From positions 1-34,905 of the forward strand of contig NSKI01000025.1 in the NCBI GenBank assembly GCA_003586005.1: 34,905 nt of DNA. Reading direction: 5' to 3'. Below, piece by piece: positions 9,073 to 17,306 of the stretch. The stretch is from Haloplasmatales bacterium 4B. GTDB taxonomy: Bacteria; Bacillota_I; Bacilli_A; Haloplasmatales; Haloplasmataceae. Each line of letters begins with the position of its first letter. Position 1 is the first letter of the stretch. Made by a program: the position numbers and the translations under genes. Below the pieces are notes generated by a model. It searched no databases, was not told the origin of the DNA, and saw nothing but the letters and a program-made list of their open reading frames with translations.

Positions 9073-9112
9073 TTAAAAAAGGGTTAAGTGTTGTGATAAC
9101 ACCTAAACCTTA
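9073..9112 (-). terminator. terminator after the DUF624 gene
   Basis: Minus strand: a 14-base stem (arms AAGGTTTAGGTGTT and AACACTTAACCCTT, one mismatch and one G-T pair) followed by TTTTTT. The stem overlaps the DUF624 stop codon. Confidence 0.75.
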
Positions 9113-9745
9113 TTTTATAGTATATTTCTTTACTTCTGATTCAAATATGTCTGAAAACACAATATAAAAACCAAATAGTGATGTTGGTAGAAAAATTAGA
9201 ATAATTAATTGACTAGTTTCTAAAAGAAGTATCATAAAAGCTATAGAAGATAATACCGACAAAAATCCTCGTATGAAATGTGAATTTAGCATCAGGAATG
9301 AAATTTTATATATATCTCGCTTTTTTTTATCAAAACTAACGGTTAGCTGTAAAGCAGATATAAGTAAAATGCCAAATAATTGATATAACATGAGTAATTG
9401 AATTAACAAGATAACACTAATTATATAAGGATTAAAATAGAATTCAAGTATCTCATTATAATAAAACATATTAAGTAAAAGAAAAGCAATCATAATAATA
9501 ATCGGAAATAACACTTGAAATGATTTAATTACTCTACCTTTAGTAAAAGTGAAAAAAGTAAAAAGAATTCCTTTATATTCTTTGAATATATAAAATCTTC
9601 TCATATAATTTAGTTCACTTACAAGGAGTACTGGAAATAAAGTCATTAAACTTAAAATAGAAATAAGAATAAAAACAATATTAGTCAGTAGCAGACTATA
9701 TATGACTTCGAAAATAATAAATGCTTTTGCTAATCCTCTTTTCAT
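9110..9745 (-). CDS. DUF624 (YesL-like) membrane protein
   Basis: A 211-residue protein with about five hydrophobic segments. It has the size and layout of the DUF624/YesL family, whose members accompany carbohydrate ABC transporters in Bacillota and have no established biochemical role. Visible family-like features are the 'LLLTNIVFILISILSLMTLFPV' first-helix region (given here only as about residues 18-39) and the 'FFTFTKGRVIKSF' cytoplasmic loop near 67-79. It starts 24 bases after the MalG-type permease stop, with AGAGG six bases upstream of the ATG, so it is the last gene of the operon. A terminator overlaps its stop codon. It may help transporter assembly or sensing; that is inference from context. 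Confidence 0.72.
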   Translation of the reverse strand: MKRGLAKAFIIFEVIYSLLLTNIVFILISILSLMTLFPVLLVSELNYMRRFYIFKEYKGILFTFFTFTKGRVIKSFQVLFPIIIMIAFLLLNMFYYNEILEFYFNPYIISVILLIQLLMLYQLFGILLISALQLTVSFDKKKRDIYKISFLMLNSHFIRGFLSVLSSIAFMILLLETSQLIILIFLPTSLFGFYIVFSDIFESEVKKYTIK

Positions 9746-9769
9746 AATATACCTCTATTTTTAACCTCA

Positions 9770-10636
9770 TTATCCTTTTACAGCACCAGCTGCAATACTT
9801 TCAACTAGAAATTTAGAAAAAATAATGAATATAATAACAATTGGAAAGATTGATACAAATAACCCTAAATATAATGGGCCCTGGTTTTCAAACCACACTT
9901 TTGAACCTTTTAAGTTAGCTAATTGTAGTGGTAAAGTAAACTTCTCCGGTGAGTTTAAGATTATTCTTGCACCTAAATAGTTGTTCCATGAACCAATAAA
10001 AGTAAATATTGACATAGTTGATATCCCTGGCATCATTAAAGGAATACCGATTTTATGGAACGTATACAATTCAGAAGCCCCATCGATTCTTGCTGAGTCT
10101 ATAATTTCCTTACTAACCGTTCCAGAAGCATACTGTCTTAAAAAAAACACGGTTCCAACTGAAGCGATTGCTGGAATAATTAACGGTATGAAAGTATCAA
10201 CAAATCCTAATATGCTCATCCATTCATAGAATCCTAAAAATGCAAGTTGTGATGGAACCATCATAAATAATACAATAAAACCGAACAGTAATTTATTTGC
10301 TTTAAAATTATATGTATAGAATCCATAAGCTGTCAAAGCAGAAAAATAACCTGATAAAATTGTAACTGATATTGATATAAACATTGAGTTGATAAATCCT
10401 CTTTTTATATCTGTGAATTGTTTTAATGTCTCCCAGTTATCCATAAAATATCCACCGGGAATTAAAGATAACCCATTTTTTTGAATGGAAACACCACTTC
10501 TTGTAGCGTTCATTAAAACCATCACGAATGGAATTAAACAAATGATAACTAAAATACCTAACAAAATATATAGTAATGTATATACGGTTTTTCTTTTTAA
10601 ATTCTCTTTGAATTGGTTTGAATATTTAGTGTTCAT
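9770..10636 (-). CDS. carbohydrate ABC transporter permease, MalG/LacG type
   Basis: This 288-residue membrane protein has six predicted helices and the cytoplasmic EAA loop that docks the ATPase: 'IIDSARIDGASELYTFHKIG' near residues 177-196, with the Gly at the expected place. It pairs with the permease encoded just upstream and overlaps it by 11 bases, implying translational coupling. GGGGGCG seven bases upstream of the ATG supports the start. It ends 'SIAAGAVKG', a typical MalG tail. No ATP-binding subunit is encoded in this locus, so a multitask ATPase encoded elsewhere is expected, as for many Bacillota sugar transporters. Confidence 0.9.
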   Translation of the reverse strand: MNTKYSNQFKENLKRKTVYTLLYILLGILVIICLIPFVMVLMNATRSGVSIQKNGLSLIPGGYFMDNWETLKQFTDIKRGFINSMFISISVTILSGYFSALTAYGFYTYNFKANKLLFGFIVLFMMVPSQLAFLGFYEWMSILGFVDTFIPLIIPAIASVGTVFFLRQYASGTVSKEIIDSARIDGASELYTFHKIGIPLMMPGISTMSIFTFIGSWNNYLGARIILNSPEKFTLPLQLANLKGSKVWFENQGPLYLGLFVSIFPIVIIFIIFSKFLVESIAAGAVKG

Positions 10637-11570
10637 TTAATTTCGCCCCCATTTTACGAATTCGCTTTTTCTTTAAATTTTCTTTTATTTCAGCTCTGTT
10701 CACAGTTAATAGAAATACTCCTGAAATAATGACAATAATAACAAATAATACATAAGCAATCGCTGCTGCATATCCAAAATTATGGTATCTGAACGCATGG
10801 TTAAATAAATATAATATCACAGTATTTAATGCTCCGTCGGGACTACCTAATCCATCTTCTGATATTAATAAAGGAATATCAAATAATTGTAATCCACCAA
10901 TTAATCCCGTAATCCCAACATAAATTAAAATAGGTTTAATTAATGGTAACTTAACGTGAAGAAGAATTTTGAATCTACCTGCTCCATCTATTAAAGAAGC
11001 TTCTATTACCTCTTTATTAACAGCATGTACTGCAGCCATAAATAATATAAATGAATTACCAAACCACATCCATGTTTGAATATTTGATACTGATAATTGT
11101 GCTAAGAAGCTACTTTTTAACCACCCAATAGATTCAGTAATTAAATTTAGATCAAATAGAAATTTATTGATAACTCCATAATCTTGATTTAATAACTTCA
11201 GAAAAATCAATGCAACTGATGTAGCAGCAATTAAATTGGGTAAATAAAATATTATTCTAAAAATTTTTAACCCTTTTACTTTGTATTTTAAATCCGAGAA
11301 AATCATTACTAAAACGAGAGCAAGTGCAATTTGTAGAACGATATTCACTCCCCATATTCTTATAGTATTTAGAAATGCTTCCCAAAAGATTTTGTCTTCC
11401 AAAACCAGTAAATAATTGTCAAAACCTACCCACACTGGATCAGTAAAACCAGAATACTTAGTAAAACTCAAATAAAGCGTATGAAATATCGGATATAAAC
11501 TGAATACAATAAATATCACAAAAAATGGTAATATATATAAGTATCCATATTTTGATAATTTTTTTTCCAT
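10626..11570 (-). CDS. carbohydrate ABC transporter permease, MalF/LacF type
   Basis: A 314-residue membrane protein. The EAA loop 'VIEASLIDGAGRFKILLHVK' lies near residue 200 and marks it as the MalF-like partner of the downstream permease. The frame is open 12 codons further upstream, but GGGAGG at 11580-11585 fits the ATG at 11570 (nine-base spacing), and that start gives the family-typical N-terminus 'MEKKLSKYGYLYILPFF'. The longer start would overlap the cupin gene. It follows the cupin gene by 17 bases in the phosphorylase operon. Confidence 0.9.
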   Translation of the reverse strand: MEKKLSKYGYLYILPFFVIFIVFSLYPIFHTLYLSFTKYSGFTDPVWVGFDNYLLVLEDKIFWEAFLNTIRIWGVNIVLQIALALVLVMIFSDLKYKVKGLKIFRIIFYLPNLIAATSVALIFLKLLNQDYGVINKFLFDLNLITESIGWLKSSFLAQLSVSNIQTWMWFGNSFILFMAAVHAVNKEVIEASLIDGAGRFKILLHVKLPLIKPILIYVGITGLIGGLQLFDIPLLISEDGLGSPDGALNTVILYLFNHAFRYHNFGYAAAIAYVLFVIIVIISGVFLLTVNRAEIKENLKKKRIRKMGAKLNEH

Positions 11571-11587
11571 TTTTTTCTTCCTCCCTA

Positions 11588-12025
11588 TTAATTTTTCAAA
11601 TTCCAAATAGTATTAACTATAGATACTAATTGGTTATTAACTTCTTCTTTTATCATTACTTTTGGCGAATTTTCATCGTTAGTATCTTTGTTTTCAACAA
11701 TAAAAACATTCGCATCTTTTGTTAGTGTATGAGTATGATAAATTCCTTTTTTAACATTATAAATTTTATTAGGTTTCATATCAATATATTGTATATTTTC
11801 AATCTTATTATTGATATTGTCTCCATAAAATAAGATACATCTACCACTCAATAAAACAAATACCTCATCTGTCTCAGAATGAGCTTGAAAATTGTCAATA
11901 TTTTGAGGCAATAACATATCTATATATCTTAATACAGCAACTCTCCATTTATCATAATCAACTAGAGGGGTATACCCCTCATTGATAAATTCAATGGTCT
12001 CAATATAATTATTATCTTTATTCAT
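11588..12025 (-). CDS. small cupin-fold protein linked to the glycoside phosphorylase
   Basis: A 145-residue protein with the two cupin motifs: first 'HSETDEVFVLLSGRCILF' (about residues 48-65) and second 'KGIYHTHTLTKDANVFIVEN' (about 93-112), supplying His and Glu ligands for a metal. The predicted fold is a single beta-barrel domain in the cytoplasm. It overlaps the phosphorylase gene by eight bases, with a weak ribosome binding site, so its translation is probably coupled to the enzyme. Sugar isomerases, epimerases and sugar sensors of this fold are known, so it may isomerise or sense a sugar released by the phosphorylase; this is inference only. It is not one of the commonly annotated genes of such loci. 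Confidence 0.75.
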   Translation of the reverse strand: MNKDNNYIETIEFINEGYTPLVDYDKWRVAVLRYIDMLLPQNIDNFQAHSETDEVFVLLSGRCILFYGDNINNKIENIQYIDMKPNKIYNVKKGIYHTHTLTKDANVFIVENKDTNDENSPKVMIKEEVNNQLVSIVNTIWNLKN

Positions 12026-14672
12026 TACCTAAAACAACCTTTATTTTGTAAACTTTTGGTAAATTTGTTATTTTTACACCAAATTCAGTTGGAATTATGT
12101 TTAGCTGTGAAGAGTCTACAAATACATTGGTTATTTTATATTCTCCAAAATCTAAGAAATCCTTATTATTGTATTCTACTTCCACTAAATTATTATTTAT
12201 TAATGTTTTAATAGATGCCATTCCTAGCTCGTTAAATTGTTTTTTTAATAGTTTTGGTTCAAGTATAAGATCACCAAAATCTGCTTTAATACCAAACACT
12301 TCAGTTACTTGTGTTAAAATAAACCAACTAGCAGATCCTGTCAAATAATGATACATACCTCTACCTTTTGGGTCAATATATTCAGGAATACCTGGGTAGA
12401 TTTTTGACTTATTTATATCAGAACAATGATTATAAATACTTCTCAACACTTTATTACCAGCATGCGCAAATCCTCTTTTATATAAAGCATTAGCATACAT
12501 GACAGCCATATGACTAAACATAGCTCCATTTTCTTTATGGCCAAATGCAAATCCAAATAATCTTCCCATATTGGTTTTTAATTCATTAAAATCGGTATTT
12601 AATTTATAACCACCAATTTCTTCATCATAAAGGTATTTATCAGCACTCCTAATAATTTCATTAATTTGCTCTTTAGAAGCTACATTTCCATATATTGCAA
12701 ATACTTGACCAGTTAAAGTCATGTGCTCTTTATCGACATTATCTATTGGATTCGAATCATTGTCATAATATCCATTGAACCATGAGCCATTTTTACCTGT
12801 TAACCACTCATTTTTACTTATATGATTTAACAGATAATTACCTCTCTCTTTCAATTTTTTTGAAAGTTCTAATACATTGTGATTTTCTTTTGTTCCTGAT
12901 ATAGAATAAGCAGCCTGATTAAAATAACTATTCAGTAGTTGTTTTTTTGTTTCAATGCTTGAGAAATCAATATCTTTAAGTAAAATGTTGATTTCTTCTA
13001 ATAATTTTATTTTATTTATCCCTTTTTCACTTAATTTTTCAAGAATGTCACTAAGCACAATTAAATTGTGTGCGTATAAAGAAGTAAACGCTACTGACTC
13101 ACCTCTTTCATTTGCCATATCTAAAGCGTCATTCCAATCAGCATCTTCTAGTCGAATATTGTTATGTTCACCAACATTGTAAAATGGTACTAAATTTTCA
13201 ATAATTAAGTGTTCTAAAATTGTTCCTGAATAATCATTGTTAAACTTATCTTTTAAAATGTTATCTGTTTCACAGTAATTATTTACAATCTTCTTTGTAT
13301 AATGACTAAACTTATCAAAAAAGTACTTTTGCTCATTTAGCAAAAATTCATAATCACCACTTTTATCAATATATAGCTTAGTAGTGATTAGTGGCCAGCT
13401 AGCATGGTCCATCCATACTCGTGATATATTATTACGGTCTGCGCTAAATTTTCCGGGTTTTTCTCCAATAATTGTCGCATTACTTCCATCAATACGAACT
13501 CCTAAAAAGTTATTAATTAACAAATTTCTAACCTCGCTCGGGTTCATTAAAATTAGCGTCAAACAGTCTTGCCATAAATCTCGCCAACCTCTACCACCTC
13601 TACCATAGTCATGATGCGGTAAGAACGAACAACCATATATTCTTCTTAATATGGGTTGTAGTGTAATCCACTTTAACCATCCATCAAAACTGTCATCACC
13701 AGTTGTTATAGTTAGTGTATTGAGTTCTTTTTTCCAAGATTCTAAAGTCACATTTCTTAATAGCTCATAATATTCACAATTTAATTTTTTAACGTTTTCT
13801 AATATTTTTTCTTCTTCTTCATCAACAATAATAGATATAATGACTTCAAAATTTTCATTTGGTCTGAGTTTTACTTCTTCATACTCAAATCCACCAGTAA
13901 CTTCATACCCAGTTATTGTCTGATTTTTATTATATTTGCTATGGACATCTTTTTTTACTACAATTGGATCAAGTAGATTTCCACCTTCCCCAATAAACTC
14001 TTCTAAAACAGGCCAATATTTTTTAACATTCAACCCATTTGAATGATGCACAAAAATTCCATAACTTTTATTGTTTAGTATATGACCTCTTTCATCAAAT
14101 GAAAAGGTAGGTTTATTTATTATCCCATTTTCATGAATATCTACTTTATTTAATAGCGCTGTCACATGTCGATGGTCTCTTAAGTTATCTGCACTTCTAC
14201 AAAACATTGGCACACCGACAACAGGTTTTACCGTAATTTCATTATTTGAAGTATTGGTTAAAGAAATTTTATGTAATTCTTGATATGTATCATTAAAAGG
14301 AACAAAACTTTCTATCTTGCATGATAAATATTTGTTATTTCTAATAATTGTATGTATTAAAAAATCAGCTTCTAACGAAACATTGTCCTTATTCAACATT
14401 TGATACGGTGTATTTCCTGTGATCGACCATGTATATTCATTATTAATTCTAAAGTACATATTTCTGTTCATAAAAGAGTTATGTAGATCCTCAATTGAAT
14501 TTGGAAGTAAAACAAAACTATTTTGGTCAATTTTCGAATCACCTCCAATTGATGGTGTTATACAACTTTTTAACGAATGGTAATTTGTTAGTGGAAAATA
14601 TAAATAACTTAATTCATCTACATTATCAACTGTAAAACTTCCATTACTATTTATCTTTAATTTTGCTTTCAA
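12018..14672 (-). CDS. GH94 family glycoside phosphorylase
   Basis: An 884-residue cytoplasmic enzyme of the cellobiose-phosphorylase class. GH94 landmarks are an N-terminal beta-sandwich with 'SLTNTSNNEITVKPVVGVPM', then the (alpha/alpha)6 barrel with 'GRGWRDLWQDCLTL' (about 361-374) and 'IRLEDADWNDALDMA' (about 506-520; Asp512 and Asp515, the region of the general-acid Asp). There is no signal peptide. The enzyme splits a beta-glucoside with phosphate, giving a sugar 1-phosphate and a shortened sugar. Cellobiose, laminaribiose, sophorose or longer beta-glucan specificity cannot be told by eye. Its length fits cellobiose/laminaribiose phosphorylases better than the longer beta-1,2-oligoglucan enzymes. 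The start is TTG, with AGGAG six bases upstream. It is the first gene of the operon, with its own promoter and a palindromic operator candidate. Confidence 0.88.
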   Translation of the reverse strand: MKAKLKINSNGSFTVDNVDELSYLYFPLTNYHSLKSCITPSIGGDSKIDQNSFVLLPNSIEDLHNSFMNRNMYFRINNEYTWSITGNTPYQMLNKDNVSLEADFLIHTIIRNNKYLSCKIESFVPFNDTYQELHKISLTNTSNNEITVKPVVGVPMFCRSADNLRDHRHVTALLNKVDIHENGIINKPTFSFDERGHILNNKSYGIFVHHSNGLNVKKYWPVLEEFIGEGGNLLDPIVVKKDVHSKYNKNQTITGYEVTGGFEYEEVKLRPNENFEVIISIIVDEEEEKILENVKKLNCEYYELLRNVTLESWKKELNTLTITTGDDSFDGWLKWITLQPILRRIYGCSFLPHHDYGRGGRGWRDLWQDCLTLILMNPSEVRNLLINNFLGVRIDGSNATIIGEKPGKFSADRNNISRVWMDHASWPLITTKLYIDKSGDYEFLLNEQKYFFDKFSHYTKKIVNNYCETDNILKDKFNNDYSGTILEHLIIENLVPFYNVGEHNNIRLEDADWNDALDMANERGESVAFTSLYAHNLIVLSDILEKLSEKGINKIKLLEEINILLKDIDFSSIETKKQLLNSYFNQAAYSISGTKENHNVLELSKKLKERGNYLLNHISKNEWLTGKNGSWFNGYYDNDSNPIDNVDKEHMTLTGQVFAIYGNVASKEQINEIIRSADKYLYDEEIGGYKLNTDFNELKTNMGRLFGFAFGHKENGAMFSHMAVMYANALYKRGFAHAGNKVLRSIYNHCSDINKSKIYPGIPEYIDPKGRGMYHYLTGSASWFILTQVTEVFGIKADFGDLILEPKLLKKQFNELGMASIKTLINNNLVEVEYNNKDFLDFGEYKITNVFVDSSQLNIIPTEFGVKITNLPKVYKIKVVLGNE

Positions 14673-14705
14673 ACTAAACTCCTATCCATTAAATGCATTA
14701 TATAA

Positions 14706-14715
14706 AAAGCGCTTT
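14706..14715. promoter_or_regulatory. palindromic operator candidate upstream of the GH94 gene
   Basis: AAAGCGCTTT is a perfect ten-base palindrome located about 40 bases downstream of the -10 box and 34 bases before the start codon. It has the CG-centred form of LacI/CcpA-family operators, so it could bind the adjacent LacI-type regulator or CcpA (cre). Confidence 0.5.
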
Positions 14716-14752
14716 AATTACTCACAGTAAAAATGTGTTTTTTTACTATCTC

Positions 14753-14781
14753 ATTATAGTATAAAAATTGGTTTCCGTAAA
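14753..14781 (-). promoter_or_regulatory. promoter of the phosphorylase-transport operon
   Basis: Minus strand: -35 TTTACG (14776-14781), a 17-base spacer and -10 TATAAT (14753-14758). The spacer holds AAATTGGTTT on the plus strand (14765-14774), similar to AAATCGGTTT at the binding-protein promoter. Confidence 0.7.
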
Positions 14782-14886
14782 GTATAAAATAGTTTTTTAC
14801 ACTAAGTTTTTAGCAAAATACTGTATCAACTTTCGTATTTAATCTTATATTTTATTTAAAATAATAATCTATATTTAATAAAAATA

Positions 14887-14914
14887 CAAAAAGGAAAATA
14901 ATTTTTCCCTTTTG
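14887..14914 (-). terminator. terminator of the LacI-type regulator gene
   Basis: Minus strand: a stem of CAAAAGGGAAAA against TTTTCCTTTTTG with a short loop, then TATTTTTATT. It separates the regulator gene from the phosphorylase operon promoter. Confidence 0.65.
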
Positions 14915-14962
14915 GATAAATGCATATATTTTTTTAGTAGGTAGTTTGTATTATTGAAACTA

Positions 14963-15967
14963 TTATAGAGTTGAATCTCTTTTAACAAATTCTACTGGAA
15001 CTTTTGTTATTCTCGTATTATCTTCTGAATTCTCATCTATTAAATCCAGCAGTTTTTTAGCTGCTATTTCCCCAAGTGCAGCTTTATCCTGTTTTAAAGT
15101 TGATAGGCTGGGTTCAAAATACTTTGAAAATGAGATATCATCAAAACCAATAACTGAAACATCACTTGGAACATTTAACCCATTGTCACGCAAACATTTA
15201 ATAAATCCCATCGCAATTAAATCAGATGCGCAAAATGCAGCGTTAGGAAAATTGTCTTTTTCTAGAAATTTCTTTGCAGCAGCATAGCCTTCTTCAAATG
15301 AAAAAGACTTTGATTCAATAATAAATTCATCTTCTACTGATAGATTATTGTCCCTCATTGCTTTAATAAATCCTTCAATACGCTCTATTCCACTAAGAGA
15401 ATCTATCGGTCCTGTAATATGTGCAATCCTTTTATGTCCTTTACTTACAAAATAATCTACAGCTTGTTTTGAACCATCAATATTATCACTAATTACTGTA
15501 CATATACTGTCCTGATAGAGGTCAGTTGTAACACAATGTATATGACTATTGATCAACTCTTCTAAATATTTGTCTTTGAGATTACATGAAACAATAAATA
15601 CACCCTCAAGACTCTTTTTAATACAAAATTCTAAATAGCTCATTTCTTGATTTCCTAAATTATTTATAACAAATGTGATTTCATACCCTTTTGATTCAAC
15701 ATAATTTTTAAAATTTTGTATAATACTTGAAAAGAAATTGTGTTCAAGTCCTACATTAAGCTCCTCTGAATAAATAATTCCTATGGAATATGATTTTTTT
15801 GCCTTTAGTTTAGCAGCTATTGAATTAGGAAAATACCTAACCTCTTTAGCATATTCAACTATTCTTTTACGCATTTTTTCACTAACACCACTGCCCCCAT
15901 TTAGTGCTTTAGAAACAGTACTTGGTGCAACTTTTAACTCTTTAGCTATATCGTATATGGTCCTCAC
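14963..15967 (-). CDS. LacI-family transcriptional regulator
   Basis: A 334-residue regulator. The helix-turn-helix begins at residue 2: 'RTIYDIAKELKVAPSTVSKA', with the family-typical L...N.A hinge ('FPNSIAAKLKAKKS') near residue 50. It is followed by a periplasmic-binding-protein-like sensor domain ('YSIGIIYSEE', 'VFIVSC', 'FDDISFSKYFEPSLSTLKQD'). I place the start at the GTG at 15967, since AAGGGAGG lies nine bases upstream and this puts the DNA-binding domain at the extreme N-terminus. An upstream in-frame TTG overlaps the ribosome binding site. It is transcribed alone, upstream of the GH94 operon on the same strand, and probably represses that operon and the binding-protein gene until a sugar inducer binds. 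Confidence 0.88.
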   Translation of the reverse strand: MRTIYDIAKELKVAPSTVSKALNGGSGVSEKMRKRIVEYAKEVRYFPNSIAAKLKAKKSYSIGIIYSEELNVGLEHNFFSSIIQNFKNYVESKGYEITFVINNLGNQEMSYLEFCIKKSLEGVFIVSCNLKDKYLEELINSHIHCVTTDLYQDSICTVISDNIDGSKQAVDYFVSKGHKRIAHITGPIDSLSGIERIEGFIKAMRDNNLSVEDEFIIESKSFSFEEGYAAAKKFLEKDNFPNAAFCASDLIAMGFIKCLRDNGLNVPSDVSVIGFDDISFSKYFEPSLSTLKQDKAALGEIAAKKLLDLIDENSEDNTRITKVPVEFVKRDSTL

Positions 15968-16031
15968 TATACAAGGCCTCCCTTTATTCAATTAATTTGA
16001 CTAGCACACGAATACTTTTTGTAGTAAATTC

Positions 16032-16040
16032 ATTATATCA
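16032..16040 (-). promoter_or_regulatory. extended -10 promoter of the LacI-type gene
   Basis: Minus strand TGATATAAT, a TGn-extended -10 box without a clear -35, 65 bases upstream of the GTG start. Confidence 0.5.
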
Positions 16041-16703
16041 CAATTTCAATATTTTTTAATATGATTAAACGTCAAAACTGTTTTTTGAATAATCAATAAG
16101 TGTTTTATTATAGCCATTAGTTTATTTCATTTGAATTTTAACTAACTTTTTTAGTTTCTTCATACAAACCAATAATATTAAAAAGGAAATCTACTGACTT
16201 AATTATTTTATCCCCACTATACATCAATTAACCTATATTTTTATATTCCGATATCTATACTTATTTTCATTTACTTGTAAAACATTCATAAAATTACTTT
16301 AGGTTTTCATTGAGTGTATACCTACTAAACTGATCACCTTAATTTGAATTATTGTAATCGTCATTTATCGACACGTAACAAATAAACTAAATCTCTCCCA
16401 CAAATTATTTAAGTGAGAGAGATTAAACAAGTTGCGAGGATTTGTTGTTAATATTAATAGTAACTTTCAAAATCAAAATAAGTGTAAGGTGTTATAACTC
16501 TTATTTTATGTAAAATAAAGTCTTTTGCGTAAATGTATACCCCCTCTTATCATTAAAATTAAAAGAGGGCGTATTCAAACAATAAATTAACCTCTCACAA
16601 AAACAAATTGTTTGATTTCGTAATCAATATTGGTTATCTCTATATTATATATTAAAATAATTCTACATTATTTTCCTTTAATTTATAGAATATCGTTTAG
16701 AAA
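16041..16703. other. long gene-free stretch with two hairpins and one dispersed repeat
   Basis: No gene is supported. It contains a hairpin at about 16394-16428 (arms AATCTCTCCCAC/GTGAGAGAGATT, one mismatch). It also holds a dispersed-repeat copy at 16523-16548 with a nearby stem (CCCTCTT/AAGAGGG at 16542-16569). These may be remains of a mobile element. Confidence 0.45.
16523..16548 (+). repeat. dispersed GCGTAAA repeat, copy A
   Basis: This 26-base segment (core TTTTGCGTAAATGTATAC) matches copy B at 22410-22435 at 21 of 26 positions and the reverse of copy C near 25891-25908. A degenerate ATGTAAA unit lies 19 bases upstream. Confidence 0.55.
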
Positions 16704-16730
16704 CCAAAAACCACTGTTATGTAACAGTGG
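16704..16730 (-). terminator. terminator of the first YjcZ-like gene
   Basis: Perfect inverted repeat AACCACTGTTA / TAACAGTGGTT with a two-base centre, followed on the minus strand by GGTTTTTGG. It lies 12 bases past the stop codon. Confidence 0.75.
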
Positions 16731-16741
16731 TTGACATAATT

Positions 16742-16882
16742 TTAATATCCGTATCCTCCACCATAGCCATACCCACCGTAGCAAGTACATCCGATAATAG
16801 CTAAAAGGATAAATAATACAAGAATAAATGCATAAGAGTTTCCGTATCTATAACCATGTCCGCCATGTCCGCCCTCAGGCAT
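16742..16882 (-). CDS. YjcZ-like Gly/Tyr-rich sporulation peptide
   Basis: A 46-residue peptide with a Gly/His-rich N-terminus (MPEGGHGGHGYRYGN), one hydrophobic helix ([16 protein letters not shown]), a CTC motif and a Gly/Tyr-rich tail ([12 protein letters not shown]). This layout matches the YjcZ family of small sporulation proteins in Bacillus, known as spore-associated, with no known catalytic role. GAAAGGAGG lies seven bases upstream of the ATG, and a SigK-like promoter sits 32 bases upstream. It is one of two such genes flanking the DUF3179 gene. Confidence 0.85.
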   Translation of the reverse strand: MPEGGHGGHGYRYGNSYAFILVLFILLAIIGCTCYGGYGYGGGYGY

Positions 16883-16913
16883 AATAATTTCCTCCTTTCA
16901 ATTTTCCTTAATA

Positions 16914-16940
16914 TATACTATGGTATTCATCAAAAGAAGT
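16914..16940 (-). promoter_or_regulatory. SigK-like promoter of the first YjcZ-like gene
   Basis: Minus strand: AC, 16 bases, then CATAGTATA. This matches the mother-cell sigma-K pattern (AC - 16/17 - CATAnnnTA) and lies 32 bases before the start codon. Confidence 0.5.
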
Positions 16941-17054
16941 AAGTACACTAGCACTGTTTTTCAAAGATTTTGTAATTTTTTTTAAATAATTAAATTAGTA
17001 GAATAAGAATAAATTTTAATTCTATACTTATATAAGTTTAGAGGGGCTATTAAC

Positions 17055-17195
17055 ATGATTGAAATACTTAGCGATACTACAAATTGTGATATTAATATTG
17101 ATACTCGGATTTTCACCTTTAGAATTATCAGTATATCAAGCATTATCGCTATTATTATTAGTAAAGATTTAACAACTGGTGGTATAGCTAAGTAA
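17055..17195 (+). CDS. possible small ORF, doubtful
   Basis: An ATG at 17055 lies nine bases after GAGGGG and opens 46 codons (MIEILSDTTNCDIN...). A TTG four bases later opens a second frame that reads as one very hydrophobic segment (LKYLAILQIVILILILGFS). Only one, if either, is real. The hydrophobic frame looks more protein-like, but its start is weaker. Confidence 0.3.
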   Translation: MIEILSDTTNCDINIDTRIFTFRIISISSIIAIIISKDLTTGGIAK

Positions 17196-17306
17196 TTTCT
17201 CCACTTTATAGTACATTTAAACATATAAATTATAACTTTATATTTATCTATATCAATTTGTTAAGTTATACATATTTTATAATATAAAATCCCAAGGAGG
17301 AAAAAA

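Noticed and set aside
16982-17224. 80-codon minus-strand frame, hydrophobic
   Set aside because: No ribosome binding site, AT-rich low-complexity composition, and it overlaps a better-placed plus-strand small frame.
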